DNA of 64,000 nucleotides from Clostridioides mangenotii TR (lineage in GTDB: Bacteria; Bacillota; Clostridia; Peptostreptococcales; Peptostreptococcaceae), in assembly GCF_000498755.1 (NCBI RefSeq), contig NZ_AXUS01000018.1:1-64000 (forward strand), read 5' to 3'. A program made the translations under genes and the position numbers. The notes under the pieces were generated by a model that saw only the letters and a program-made list of their open reading frames with translations, did no database searches and was not told the origin of the DNA. This document shows positions 44,105 to 51,604 of this stretch, piece by piece; position 1 is the stretch's first letter, and every line of letters begins with the position of its first letter.

Positions 44105-45115
44105 GTGGAAAAGGTATGTGTATTAGGTGCAGGTAGCTGGGGAAGCGCATTAGCTCTAGTTCTTGCGAAAAAGGGTTATGAAGTATGTATGTGGACTAGA
44201 CATTCGGATCAAGCTAAAGAAATTAACAAATCTAGAGAAAATACGGCTTATCTTCCAGGGATAATATTTCCTGAAAATTTGAATTTAACTTCAGATATTG
44301 AAGAAGCAGTAAAGGGATGTAATATGATAGTATCGGCAGTTCCTTCACAAGCTTTTAGAAGCACTTGCAAAACTATCAAACCTTTTATTAATGAGGATCA
44401 AATAATTATAGATGTAGCAAAGGGATTAGAAAAGGGGACTGGACTTAGATTATCAGAGGTTTTCAAAGAAGAGCTTCCAAATAATCCATATGTTGTTTTA
44501 TCAGGTCCATCACATGCTGAAGAGGTAGCTAGAGATATTCCAACTACAGTAGTAGTAGCATCTGAGGATATAAATATAGCTGAAAGAGTACAAGATCTAT
44601 TTATGGCTCAAGCATTTAGAGTATATACAAACCCTGATATAGTAGGGGTTGAACTTGGAGGAGCTTTCAAGAATATAATAGCTTTTGGAGCTGGAATCTG
44701 TGACGGTATAGGTTACGGCGACAATGCAAAAGCTGCACTTATGACTAGAGGAATAAGTGAAATGAGCAGACTAGGAGTGGCTATGGGAGCAGATATGACT
44801 ACATTTGCAGGCCTTTCAGGAATAGGAGATCTTATAGTTACATGTACAAGTATGCACAGCAGAAACAGGAGAGCAGGTATTTTAATCGGACAAGGAAAAA
44901 CTCTTCAGGAGACATTAGATGAAGTTAAGATGGTAGTTGAAGGAATAACTGCAACTGAAGTAGCTTACGAAGTAGCTAAAAAACTTGGAGTAGATGTACC
45001 GATTACAAATGCAATTTTTGCAGTACTCGACGAAGGTAAGAATCCAAAAGAAGTTGGAATTGAGCTTATGGTTAGACAGAAGAAGCATGAGATGGAAGAG
45101 ATAATAAGTTTATAA
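44105..45115 (+). CDS. gpsA: Glycerol-3-phosphate dehydrogenase [NAD(P)+] GpsA
   Basis: A 336-residue cytoplasmic enzyme reducing dihydroxyacetone phosphate to glycerol-3-phosphate for phospholipid synthesis. The Rossmann motif VLGAGSWGSALALVLAKKG, the KGLEKGTG loop, SGPSHAEEVA, the catalytic lysine in LGGAFKNIIAFGAG, and GLSGIGDLIVTC are present. The GTG at 44105 is 6 bases after AGGGGTG; the GTG at 44096 is part of that RBS. In C. difficile the next gene is spoIVA; here an accessory insert intervenes. Confidence 0.96.
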   Translation: MEKVCVLGAGSWGSALALVLAKKGYEVCMWTRHSDQAKEINKSRENTAYLPGIIFPENLNLTSDIEEAVKGCNMIVSAVPSQAFRSTCKTIKPFINEDQIIIDVAKGLEKGTGLRLSEVFKEELPNNPYVVLSGPSHAEEVARDIPTTVVVASEDINIAERVQDLFMAQAFRVYTNPDIVGVELGGAFKNIIAFGAGICDGIGYGDNAKAALMTRGISEMSRLGVAMGADMTTFAGLSGIGDLIVTCTSMHSRNRRAGILIGQGKTLQETLDEVKMVVEGITATEVAYEVAKKLGVDVPITNAIFAVLDEGKNPKEVGIELMVRQKKHEMEEIISL

Positions 45116-45182
45116 AGTTACTAGATAATAAATATCTTCATCATTGACAACAATGATAGTAGAAATAGTGTAAAAGTTATAT

Positions 45183-45229
45183 AGGCAAATAGTAAAGTGA
45201 TCGACGCTTTGCTACTTGCCTTTTTATTT
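45183..45229 (+). terminator. gpsA terminator
   Basis: AGGCAAATAGTAAAG (45183-45197) pairs with CTTTGCTACTTGCCT (45207-45221) with two mismatches, then TTTTATTT. Confidence 0.88.
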
Positions 45230-45249
45230 ACAGAAGAAGTTGATATATT

Positions 45250-45345
45250 AAAAAAGGTTTAAATTATAAGACTCAAAAAGGTCAGAATGATTATTTCAGA
45301 GCATATGATGAAACTCTAAAATTATGGAATCTGCGAAATGGCTAA
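45250..45345 (+). pseudogene. Short decayed coding fragment, possibly an alpha/beta-hydrolase N-terminus
   Basis: Without a start codon or RBS, one frame reads NYKTQKGQNDYFRAYDETLK followed by LWNLRNG and a stop. A YFxAYDxTLxLW pattern is familiar from the N-terminal region of some Firmicute alpha/beta hydrolases. The rest of the gene is absent. The family call is from memory of the pattern and is tentative. Confidence 0.3.
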
Positions 45346-45361
45346 CCACTCGCAAAAAAAT

Positions 45362-45387
45362 ATTGAACTAAATTAGTTCAATTTTTT
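45362..45387. terminator. Bidirectional terminator before a minus-strand gene
   Basis: ATTGAACTAA-A-TTAGTTCAAT (45362-45382), then T5 on the + strand. It lies 33 bases beyond the 3' end of the minus-strand gene. Confidence 0.75.
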
Positions 45388-45419
45388 CACTATGTAATTA
45401 AAATTCTATAATTTAGAAT

Positions 45420-45860
45420 TTACTCAAATACAATAAATTTTTTATTATAATTACTCCATACAGTGCATGGAAACTTACTAAAATAAAAGGTGCTAAAAAG
45501 CATCTCAGTAATGGATAGTTTAAACGTTATTTCAAAAAGCTCTGGAGTCATTTGAAAATAGATACCGTCTTCTTCTAACATATATTTATTTATAAAATCT
45601 TTATTATCTTGACTTAAATCCGAATAGACTCTATTTCTTTCTTCAAAATTCAATCTGCTATAATAAAAATCTACATATGTATTTTCTATACCATTTTCAT
45701 CAATTTTTTGTAGTAAGTATTCTTTTAGTTCATTATCATTTCCTTCTATAAAATGATGTTTTAGGTTATTAAAACCTTTATCAATCCTCTCTATATAGAG
45801 GCAGTTTTTTTCTTTTAGCTCCTCAAGACTTATACTCACAAGTTTATGATTTTCTTTCAT
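45420..45860 (-). CDS. Hypothetical protein, 146 aa
   Basis: Not recognised. It is a soluble, acidic, Asn/Glu/Phe-rich protein without signal peptide or TM helix; predicted to be mostly helical in the first 100 residues (ISLEELKEKNCLYIERIDKG, NDNELKEYLLQKIDENGIEN), with aromatic residues clustered at the C-terminus (FSTFYFSKFPCTVWSNYNKK). Size and composition are like small immunity or regulatory proteins, but no toxin gene is adjacent. Strong minus-strand RBS GAGGTGAT. It lies in the accessory insert between gpsA and spoIVA. Confidence 0.65.
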   Translation of the reverse strand: MKENHKLVSISLEELKEKNCLYIERIDKGFNNLKHHFIEGNDNELKEYLLQKIDENGIENTYVDFYYSRLNFEERNRVYSDLSQDNKDFINKYMLEEDGIYFQMTPELFEITFKLSITEMLFSTFYFSKFPCTVWSNYNKKFIVFE

Positions 45861-45955
45861 AATATCACCTCACATTCATTTAAATACTATCTAAATTAGC
45901 AAAATTTATTAAACCTTAGATTATTAAACATATAAATATCTAATAAAATTTGCAG

Positions 45956-46141
45956 CTATTTTCTAATAAACCTATTTATAAACTTATAATACTGATGGGT
46001 AAATAGTCCGAATACTACTCCGTAAAGAGTAAAAAATAGTTGGTTAAAGCTATATAGCTCTGGTATTAAATACTGCATTACATTTAACGTAAGTATAGCA
46101 AAATTAGCCAATACTAACACTGAAATAATTTTTCTAATCAT
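45956..46141 (-). CDS. Hypothetical small membrane protein, 61 aa
   Basis: A 61-residue protein with two predicted TM helices (about 5-25 and 31-50) and a basic C-terminus (YKFINRFIRK). Not assignable to a family. The minus-strand RBS TAGGAG precedes the ATG by 9 bases, which supports expression. Upstream on the minus strand a hairpin (TAACCCCTA/TAGGGGCTA, 46191-46215) followed by TATTTTTC could attenuate its leader. Confidence 0.6.
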   Translation of the reverse strand: MIRKIISVLVLANFAILTLNVMQYLIPELYSFNQLFFTLYGVVFGLFTHQYYKFINRFIRK

Positions 46142-46190
46142 AATAATTTTTCTCCTATAACTTTATTATAACTAATTTTACAGAAAAATA

Positions 46191-46215
46191 TAGCCCCTAT
46201 CAATGGTAGGGGTTA
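46191..46215 (-). terminator. Terminator-like hairpin on the minus strand
   Basis: Read on the minus strand, TAACCCCTA pairs with TAGGGGCTA (one G-T pair), followed by TATTTTTC. It lies 50 bases upstream of the 61-aa gene start. The rest of the 46142-46484 gap shows only a weak AGATCG/CGATCT hairpin (46264-46300, T-rich tail on +). Confidence 0.5.
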
Positions 46216-46484
46216 GTTTCCATTTATAAAAAATTTAATACACAGTGGAGCATCTTTTCAGTTAGATCGTCGTTATCTACTTTTATTTTACTGTCGATCT
46301 TTTATTAACAATAGATTTTTGTAAAATGAAACTTTGTATAAAACGTGGAAAAGCTCATTATAATAATGGTGTGAGGATTGGTAATTTATATATTTATAAA
46401 TATTTGGTTTATATATCTTTGTCTAAGGGTATAAAAACTTGTATGTAAATGAATATTAAAATTAAATGAAAAGGAGAATTAATT

Positions 46485-47252
46485 ATGAATAATATATTTG
46501 ATCTTAGTGGAAAGGTTGCTGTAATAACTGGGGCATCGTCAGGACTTGGAATACAATTTACAAAAGCACTTGCTGGGCAAGGGGCAGATGTTGCGATACT
46601 TGCTAGAAGAAAAGAAAAATTGGATGAATTGTCAAAAGATATATCTTCAACTGGAAGAAAGTGTCTAGCTGTAAAATGTGATATAACAAATGAAGAAGAA
46701 GTGATAAATGCAGTAAAAAAAATTAAAAAATATTATGGAAAAATAGATATATTAGTAAATAACGCAGGGGTTGCAAATGCAAAAAAAGCAGAAGAGCAAA
46801 CACTTGATGAGTGGAATAGAGTAGTAGATGCTAACTTAACTGGTGTTTATTTAATGGCAAGAGAAGTTGGAAAGATAATGATTGATAGCAAATACGGTAA
46901 GATTATTAACTTAGGATCTATACACAGTAACTTAGCTATAGGAACTAATACAATATCGTCATACTGTGCAACTAAAGGTGCAGTTCAGATGCTGACAAAA
47001 TCATTAGCATCAGAGTGGGCAAAGCATAATATTACGGTTAATGCTATAGGTCCAGCATACTTTGAGTCAGAGATGACAAAAAGAGCAGTAGAGAATGATG
47101 CATTTAATGAGTTTGTTAAATTTAGAAGTCCAATGGGAAGAATAGGTAAGCCAGGTGAGTTAAATGGAGCACTTATTTACTTTGCTTCTGATGCGTCAAG
47201 TTATACGACAGGACAATTGTTGAATGTTGATGGTGGCTGGAATACTATATAG
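46485..47252 (+). CDS. SDR-family oxidoreductase
   Basis: A 255-residue short-chain dehydrogenase. The nucleotide motif TGASSGLG, NNAG at about 90-93, catalytic Ser in LGSIHSN, YxxxK in SYCATKGAVQML and the C-terminal YTTGQLLNVDGGW are all intact. The N-terminal FDLSGKVAVITGASSGLG and the ARRKEKLDEL cofactor loop point to NADP(H) and to the gluconate 5-dehydrogenase / 3-oxoacyl-reductase-like group; the substrate is not known. RBS AAGGAG. It stands alone and is followed by a 150-nt fold-back structure. Confidence 0.9.
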   Translation: MNNIFDLSGKVAVITGASSGLGIQFTKALAGQGADVAILARRKEKLDELSKDISSTGRKCLAVKCDITNEEEVINAVKKIKKYYGKIDILVNNAGVANAKKAEEQTLDEWNRVVDANLTGVYLMAREVGKIMIDSKYGKIINLGSIHSNLAIGTNTISSYCATKGAVQMLTKSLASEWAKHNITVNAIGPAYFESEMTKRAVENDAFNEFVKFRSPMGRIGKPGELNGALIYFASDASSYTTGQLLNVDGGWNTI

Positions 47253-47264
47253 TGGAATAGAAAT

Positions 47265-47425
47265 GGTGAATTAATTGGGGTTCGATGGATTTAATTTAAA
47301 ATAGCAGTATTTGATTGAGAACGCGACTACCACAGCTTTGGAAAAAGGCTGTAACTGTAGTCGCATTCTCATTTAAATCCCACTATTTAGAATTAAATCC
47401 ACCGAACCCCAATTAATTTTCATTA
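47265..47425. repeat. Long imperfect inverted repeat (fold-back element)
   Basis: AATTAATTGGGGTTCG (47269-47284) pairs with CGAACCCCAATTAATT (47403-47418). Moving inward, TGGATTTAATT pairs with AATTAAATCCA, TGAGAA-c-GCGACTAC with GTAGTCGC-a-TTCTCA, and ACAGC with GCTGT. The whole can form one hairpin about 150 nt long. It may be a strong terminator or a MITE-like insertion. Confidence 0.75.
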
Positions 47426-47430
47426 GAAGT

Positions 47431-47890
47431 AAGTGAACCCCAAGATAAGGTCAAAATCAATTCTACCAACACATAATATATATCAATTGTTATTTAGGAG
47501 TATATTTTTATTCTAAAATTGTAGCAATACTTAAAAGAAATAATATTACTGCCCTGTTTTGCCTATTAAATGACCAGTTTTGCTAAATTAAACTTAACGA
47601 TGAAAAAGTTTAGTATAATACATTTATAATAAGAGAATATAGCATAATTATTGAATATTCAAAACAAATCTTTTATTCTTGTCACAAATTATAAGCTACA
47701 AGTGCAAGAAATATCATTTTGACGTTTGTATAATTAATATAGACGATAATCGTATTAGTTTAGTTATAAATTTTAAACTACATTCTAGGATATTTTTCTC
47801 TGACCATATAAAATTTTACAATATAAAAAGTACCTTAAAATAAAGACATTAAAACTAAATTAATATTTGTGAACATATGGAGGTGAAAAT
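47431..47890. other. Region upstream of the M4 protease gene
   Basis: AT-rich, no open frame of note. Two TATAAT-type hexamers (47614-47619 and near 47624) have no good -35 box. An imperfect direct repeat CCTGTTTTGCC / CCAGTTTTGCT lies near 47553 and 47573. A ribosome-binding site with a start-stop pair follows at 47879-47896. Confidence 0.3.
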
Positions 47891-47892
47891 AT

Positions 47893-47922
47893 GTGACGAA
47901 TATTTTTAAAGTACAAATTTGA
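47893..47922 (+). other. Possible short leader peptide (GTG start, 9 codons) upstream of the M4 protease
   Basis: GGAGGTG (47879-47885) is followed by ATGTGA, a start codon directly abutting a stop, and by an overlapping GTG frame reading MTNIFKVQI. No gene follows in frame before the protease RBS. It may be a translated leader or chance. Confidence 0.3.
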
Positions 47923-47969
47923 CATCACGGACATAACATAATTAAAATTTTAAAGGAGATGAAGTTTAA

Positions 47970-49508
47970 ATGATTAAAAAAAATTTAGCAATTTTAACAT
48001 TAACAGGTTTAACTTTTAATTTTTTAGCACCTATAGTTAGTTATGCAGATAGTCAAACAAATGTAGACTTACAAAAAACATATAGTATTAACTCAGAAAA
48101 AGATTTAAAAGACGTATTAAAAGGTGTTTCAGGCGAATATAGTGTAAAAAATCACTCTGATCAATATGAATTAGTTAAAAAAGAAAAAGATGAGCTAGGA
48201 TTTACTCACTATACTTTAAGGCCTAAAGCTGATGGATACTTTGCTGAAAAGTCGGAAGTTAAAATACATACAAATGAATCTGGAAAGGTTATTTTTGTAA
48301 ATGGGGACCTAGAACAAGGTAAGCTTGAGGTCGAAAACAAAACTGTAATAGATAAGAACAAAGCTATTGATTTAGCTTTTGAGTCAATAGAAAAATCACG
48401 TAGTGAAGTTAAAAACTTATCAGGTACAGATGTTATCAAAGAAGCCAATATTGTTGTTGATGAAGAAACTAACAGATCAGTATATAGTTTGGAAATAATA
48501 TATAGTTTACCTGAACCAGCTCATTGGATAATTAAAGTAGATACAGAAAGTGGTGAAATTGTTAATAAACAAAATCGCTTAGAAAATGCCACGATAACAA
48601 CAGGTTCTGGAATAGGATCAGATGGTAAGGTAAAGTCTCCGTTAAACTTGACAGAGGAGAGTGGTAACTTTTATTTATTAGATAAAACTCAGAAAGGTAC
48701 TATAGGTACTGTAGGCTTTAAATATTTTCAAGAAAATAGTATAATAGGAAGCATTATCTCTAATGCATTAAATTCTTTCAATGATGAAAAATTTAAAGCA
48801 GGTGTAGATGCTCATTACTATACAAATCATGTCTATAAATATTATAAAGATGTACACAATAGAGAAAGTTACGATGGAAAAGGAGCAGATATATATTCTT
48901 ATGTAAATGTACCTGATCCAGAGACAGGCGGAAATTGGAGTAATGCTGCCTGGACTGGTGCAGAAATGATTTATGGTGATGGTAATCCGAAAACAGAAAA
49001 TCCTTTCTCTGCAGCAGATGATGTTGTAGCACACGAAATTACACATGGAGTTACATCATCAACAGCTGACCTAGTTTATGAATTCCAGCCAGGAGCATTA
49101 AATGAATCTTTTTCAGATGTTTTTGGCTATTTTGTAGACAATGAAGATTGGACAATGGGTGAGGATTTATATAAAGCACCTAATACAGCTATGAGGAGTT
49201 TAAAAGAACCTAGAAAGTATAATCAGCCAGACCATATGAGAAATTATTTAAATCTCAATATAAATACTGATTATGGAGGAGTTCACATTAATAGTGGTAT
49301 TCCTAATAAAGCTGCATATAATACTATTACTAATTTAGGAAAAGAAAAATCAGAACAAATTTATTACAGAGCTCTTACAAAATATCTAACAAGACAGTCA
49401 AATTTCTCGGAAGCTAATCAAGCTTTAATTCAATCAGCAAAAGATCTTTATGGAGCAAAGGAAGCCTCAGTTGTTAAACAAGCATGGAGTGCAGTTGGGG
49501 TAAATTAA
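47970..49508 (+). CDS. Secreted thermolysin-like neutral metalloprotease (M4)
   Basis: A 512-residue preproprotein: signal peptide (about 1-26, cut near SYADS), FTP and PepSY pro-domains (about 30-205), then the M4 catalytic domain. Zinc site HEITH in DDVVAHEITHGVTSSTAD with the third ligand in GALNESFSDVFGYF; the C-terminal helix domain has GGVHINSGIPNKAAYN with the substrate-binding histidine. It digests extracellular proteins, feeding peptides to an amino-acid-fermenting cell. Pro-peptide removal is autocatalytic in the family. RBS AAAGGAGAT. It stands alone with its own terminator region. Confidence 0.95.
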   Translation: MIKKNLAILTLTGLTFNFLAPIVSYADSQTNVDLQKTYSINSEKDLKDVLKGVSGEYSVKNHSDQYELVKKEKDELGFTHYTLRPKADGYFAEKSEVKIHTNESGKVIFVNGDLEQGKLEVENKTVIDKNKAIDLAFESIEKSRSEVKNLSGTDVIKEANIVVDEETNRSVYSLEIIYSLPEPAHWIIKVDTESGEIVNKQNRLENATITTGSGIGSDGKVKSPLNLTEESGNFYLLDKTQKGTIGTVGFKYFQENSIIGSIISNALNSFNDEKFKAGVDAHYYTNHVYKYYKDVHNRESYDGKGADIYSYVNVPDPETGGNWSNAAWTGAEMIYGDGNPKTENPFSAADDVVAHEITHGVTSSTADLVYEFQPGALNESFSDVFGYFVDNEDWTMGEDLYKAPNTAMRSLKEPRKYNQPDHMRNYLNLNINTDYGGVHINSGIPNKAAYNTITNLGKEKSEQIYYRALTKYLTRQSNFSEANQALIQSAKDLYGAKEASVVKQAWSAVGVN

Positions 49509-49650
49509 CATTGCAGGGTACTAAATCAATATATTCAAAAATAGCGGAAAAACGTATATTGTAATATATTTGTAGTTCATATATTTATGAATATACCGGA
49601 ATGTATACAGTATACAACAATTCAGAAAATTTAATTAAAAAGTCATGATA

Positions 49651-49686
49651 AAATAGTTGCTTTGAAATTTAAGCAACTATTTTTGT
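49651..49686 (+). terminator. Terminator after the M4 protease
   Basis: AAATAGTTGCTT (49651-49662) pairs with AAGCAACTATTT (49671-49682), then TTGTTG. It lies 143 bases after the stop. Confidence 0.75.
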
Positions 49687-49875
49687 TGTACTGAACTCTA
49701 GTTATATTTATTATCCTATAGTAAGTTCTATTTAGTTGGAGGAGTGATAACAACAGAACTACAATCTCAATTTTACAAGCCGATGAAGTCGAATTCCCAT
49801 CGTACACAATTTGTGATTGAACCTCAGATAACATCAAGCACACAATATCTAAAAAAACTGTAATATTAAAACCTA

Positions 49876-49883
49876 CATACAAA
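49876..49883 (+). promoter_or_regulatory. Sigma-E -10 element of spoIVA
   Basis: CATACAAA matches the sigma-E -10 consensus (CATACANT) except in the last base, 38 bases before the spoIVA start. The -35 match is weak. Sigma-E control is expected for spoIVA. The stretch 49687-49875 shows nothing else. Confidence 0.5.
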
Positions 49884-49920
49884 TATACTTTAATAAGATT
49901 AAATGCATGGAGGGAATAAT

Positions 49921-51396
49921 ATGAATAATAATATATACGAAGACATAGCAAAAAGAACGCAAGGGGATATCTACATAGGTGTTGTCGGCCCTGTTAGAAC
50001 AGGAAAATCGACTTTTATCAGAAAGTTTATGGAAAAGCTGGTTATTCCAAATATTGATAATGAATTTAAAAGAGAGCGTACTAGAGATGAAATTCCTCAA
50101 AGTGGATCTGGTAAAACCATTATGACTGTTGAGCCTAAGTTTATTCCTGCAGATGGTGTAGAAATAAAGATAAGGGAAACTATGTCCTTTAATGTTAGGA
50201 TGGTTGATTGTGTTGGTTACATAGTTGATGGAGCTCTTGGTCATGAGGAAGGTGGAAAGCAAAGACTTGTTTCTACTCCTTGGTCACAGGAAGCTATGAG
50301 TTTTGAAAAAGCTGCTGAAATTGGAACTAAGAAGGTAATAAAAGATCACTCTACTATAGGTATTGTTATGTTGACTGATGGTTCTGTCACTGGGATTGAA
50401 AGAGATAGCTACGTTAATGCTGAGGAAAGGGTTATTAAAGAATTAAAGGAACTTGATAAGCCATTTGCTGTAGTTTTAAATACTCTAAATCCAAATAGTG
50501 ATGAGACTGATATGCTTAGGAAGGAATTGGAAGAAAAATATGAGGTGCCAATTATGCCGCTTAATGTAATTGAGATGGAAGATAAGGAAATTGAGGGTGT
50601 TATGGAGGCTGTTTTAAATGATTTTCCTATTACTGAGGTCAGAATAAATCTTCCTAAGTGGATTGAAGGTTTGGAAAAAGACCACTGGATTAAGAGTGAG
50701 ATTATATGCTCTCTAAAACAAAATATAGCTGATTTAAATAAGATAAGAGATATAAATGATATTATGAATGGATTTTCTGAGCTTGAGTTTTTAAATTGCC
50801 CAGGGGTGGATAATGTTAAGCTTGGTGAGGGCGTTGTAAATATAGATTTGGAAACTAAACAGGATTTATTTTATAATGTTCTTGAGGAGAAGAGTGGATT
50901 TAAGATTGAGGGAGATTATCAACTTTTGAGTTTGATAAGCAAATTGTCTAAGATTAAAAATGAATATGATAAAATAGAGAGCGCTCTTATAGATGCAAAG
51001 ATTGGAGGTTATGGTGTTGTTGCTCCGTCTTTAGATGAGCTTACTCTTGAAGAGCCTGAGATTATGAAGCAGGGTAAACAATACGGTATAAAACTTAAAG
51101 CAAATGCACCGTCTCTTCATATAATCAAAGCAGATATTTCTACAGAAGTTTCTCCTATTGTTGGTAATCAGAATCAAGGTGAAGAGATGATTACGTATTT
51201 ACTTGATGTGTTTGAGCAAAATCCAAGTGATTTATGGGAGTCAAATATGTTTGGTAAGTCTTTAAATGATCTTGTTAAAGAACAGTTACAAAGTAAACTT
51301 TATACAATGCCTGAAGAGATTAGATGTAAAATGCAAAAAACTCTTCAAAAAATTGTTAATGAGGGAAGTTCGAATATTATAACGATAATTCTTTAA
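49921..51396 (+). CDS. spoIVA: Stage IV sporulation protein A (spore coat basement-layer ATPase)
   Basis: A 491-residue TRAFAC-type ATPase that polymerises around the forespore and anchors the coat. Walker A GPVRTGKSTFIRKF, the SGSGKTIMTVEPKF segment, Walker B-like MVDCVGY, and NTLNPNSDET are typical; the middle and C-terminal domains (KSEIICSLKQNIADLN onward) needed for membrane recruitment are complete. The ATG at 49921 follows GGAGGG; the ATG at 49903 lies within the RBS region. Expressed in the mother cell under sigma-E, encoded at 32860. Confidence 0.97.
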   Translation: MNNNIYEDIAKRTQGDIYIGVVGPVRTGKSTFIRKFMEKLVIPNIDNEFKRERTRDEIPQSGSGKTIMTVEPKFIPADGVEIKIRETMSFNVRMVDCVGYIVDGALGHEEGGKQRLVSTPWSQEAMSFEKAAEIGTKKVIKDHSTIGIVMLTDGSVTGIERDSYVNAEERVIKELKELDKPFAVVLNTLNPNSDETDMLRKELEEKYEVPIMPLNVIEMEDKEIEGVMEAVLNDFPITEVRINLPKWIEGLEKDHWIKSEIICSLKQNIADLNKIRDINDIMNGFSELEFLNCPGVDNVKLGEGVVNIDLETKQDLFYNVLEEKSGFKIEGDYQLLSLISKLSKIKNEYDKIESALIDAKIGGYGVVAPSLDELTLEEPEIMKQGKQYGIKLKANAPSLHIIKADISTEVSPIVGNQNQGEEMITYLLDVFEQNPSDLWESNMFGKSLNDLVKEQLQSKLYTMPEEIRCKMQKTLQKIVNEGSSNIITIIL

Positions 51397-51439
51397 TTGT
51401 CGATTGTTGTAGAAATTGCATACCTTAAATTTTTGTGTA

Positions 51440-51490
51440 AACCTCCTGATTAGTGTAAAATAAAATTATACTAATTGGGAGGTTGTTTTT
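51440..51490 (+). terminator. spoIVA terminator
   Basis: AACCTCC-tg-ATTAGT (51440-51454) pairs with ACTAAT-tg-GGAGGTT (51470-51484), then GTTTTTAT. Confidence 0.85.
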
Positions 51491-51520
51491 ATCTATACAA
51501 TATATTTTTTATGTATAGAT
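51491..51520. promoter_or_regulatory. Palindrome upstream of the sigma-54 activator gene
   Basis: ATCTATACA (51491-51499) and TGTATAGAT (51512-51520) are perfect 9-bp arms around 12 bases, just upstream of a TTGACA (51532-51537). Possible operator; no cognate factor can be named. Confidence 0.35.
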
Positions 51521-51555
51521 AAAACATTCACTTGACATCTATTTTACATCATCCT

Positions 51556-51569
51556 AGTAAACGTTTTCA
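51556..51569. promoter_or_regulatory. CcpA cre-like site upstream of the sigma-54 activator gene
   Basis: AGTAAACGTTTTCA agrees with the cre consensus TGWAANCGNTNWCA at all positions but the first. It lies at the likely -10/start region (TTGACA at 51532-51537), so binding would block expression. Confidence 0.55.
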
Positions 51570-51604
51570 AAGATATCGGAGATTGATTTTAGGGAGGGAT
51601 TATT

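Noticed and set aside
49618-49632. CodY-like AATTCAGAAAATT downstream of the M4 protease
   Set aside because: It matches fewer consensus positions and lies before a terminator rather than in a promoter region.
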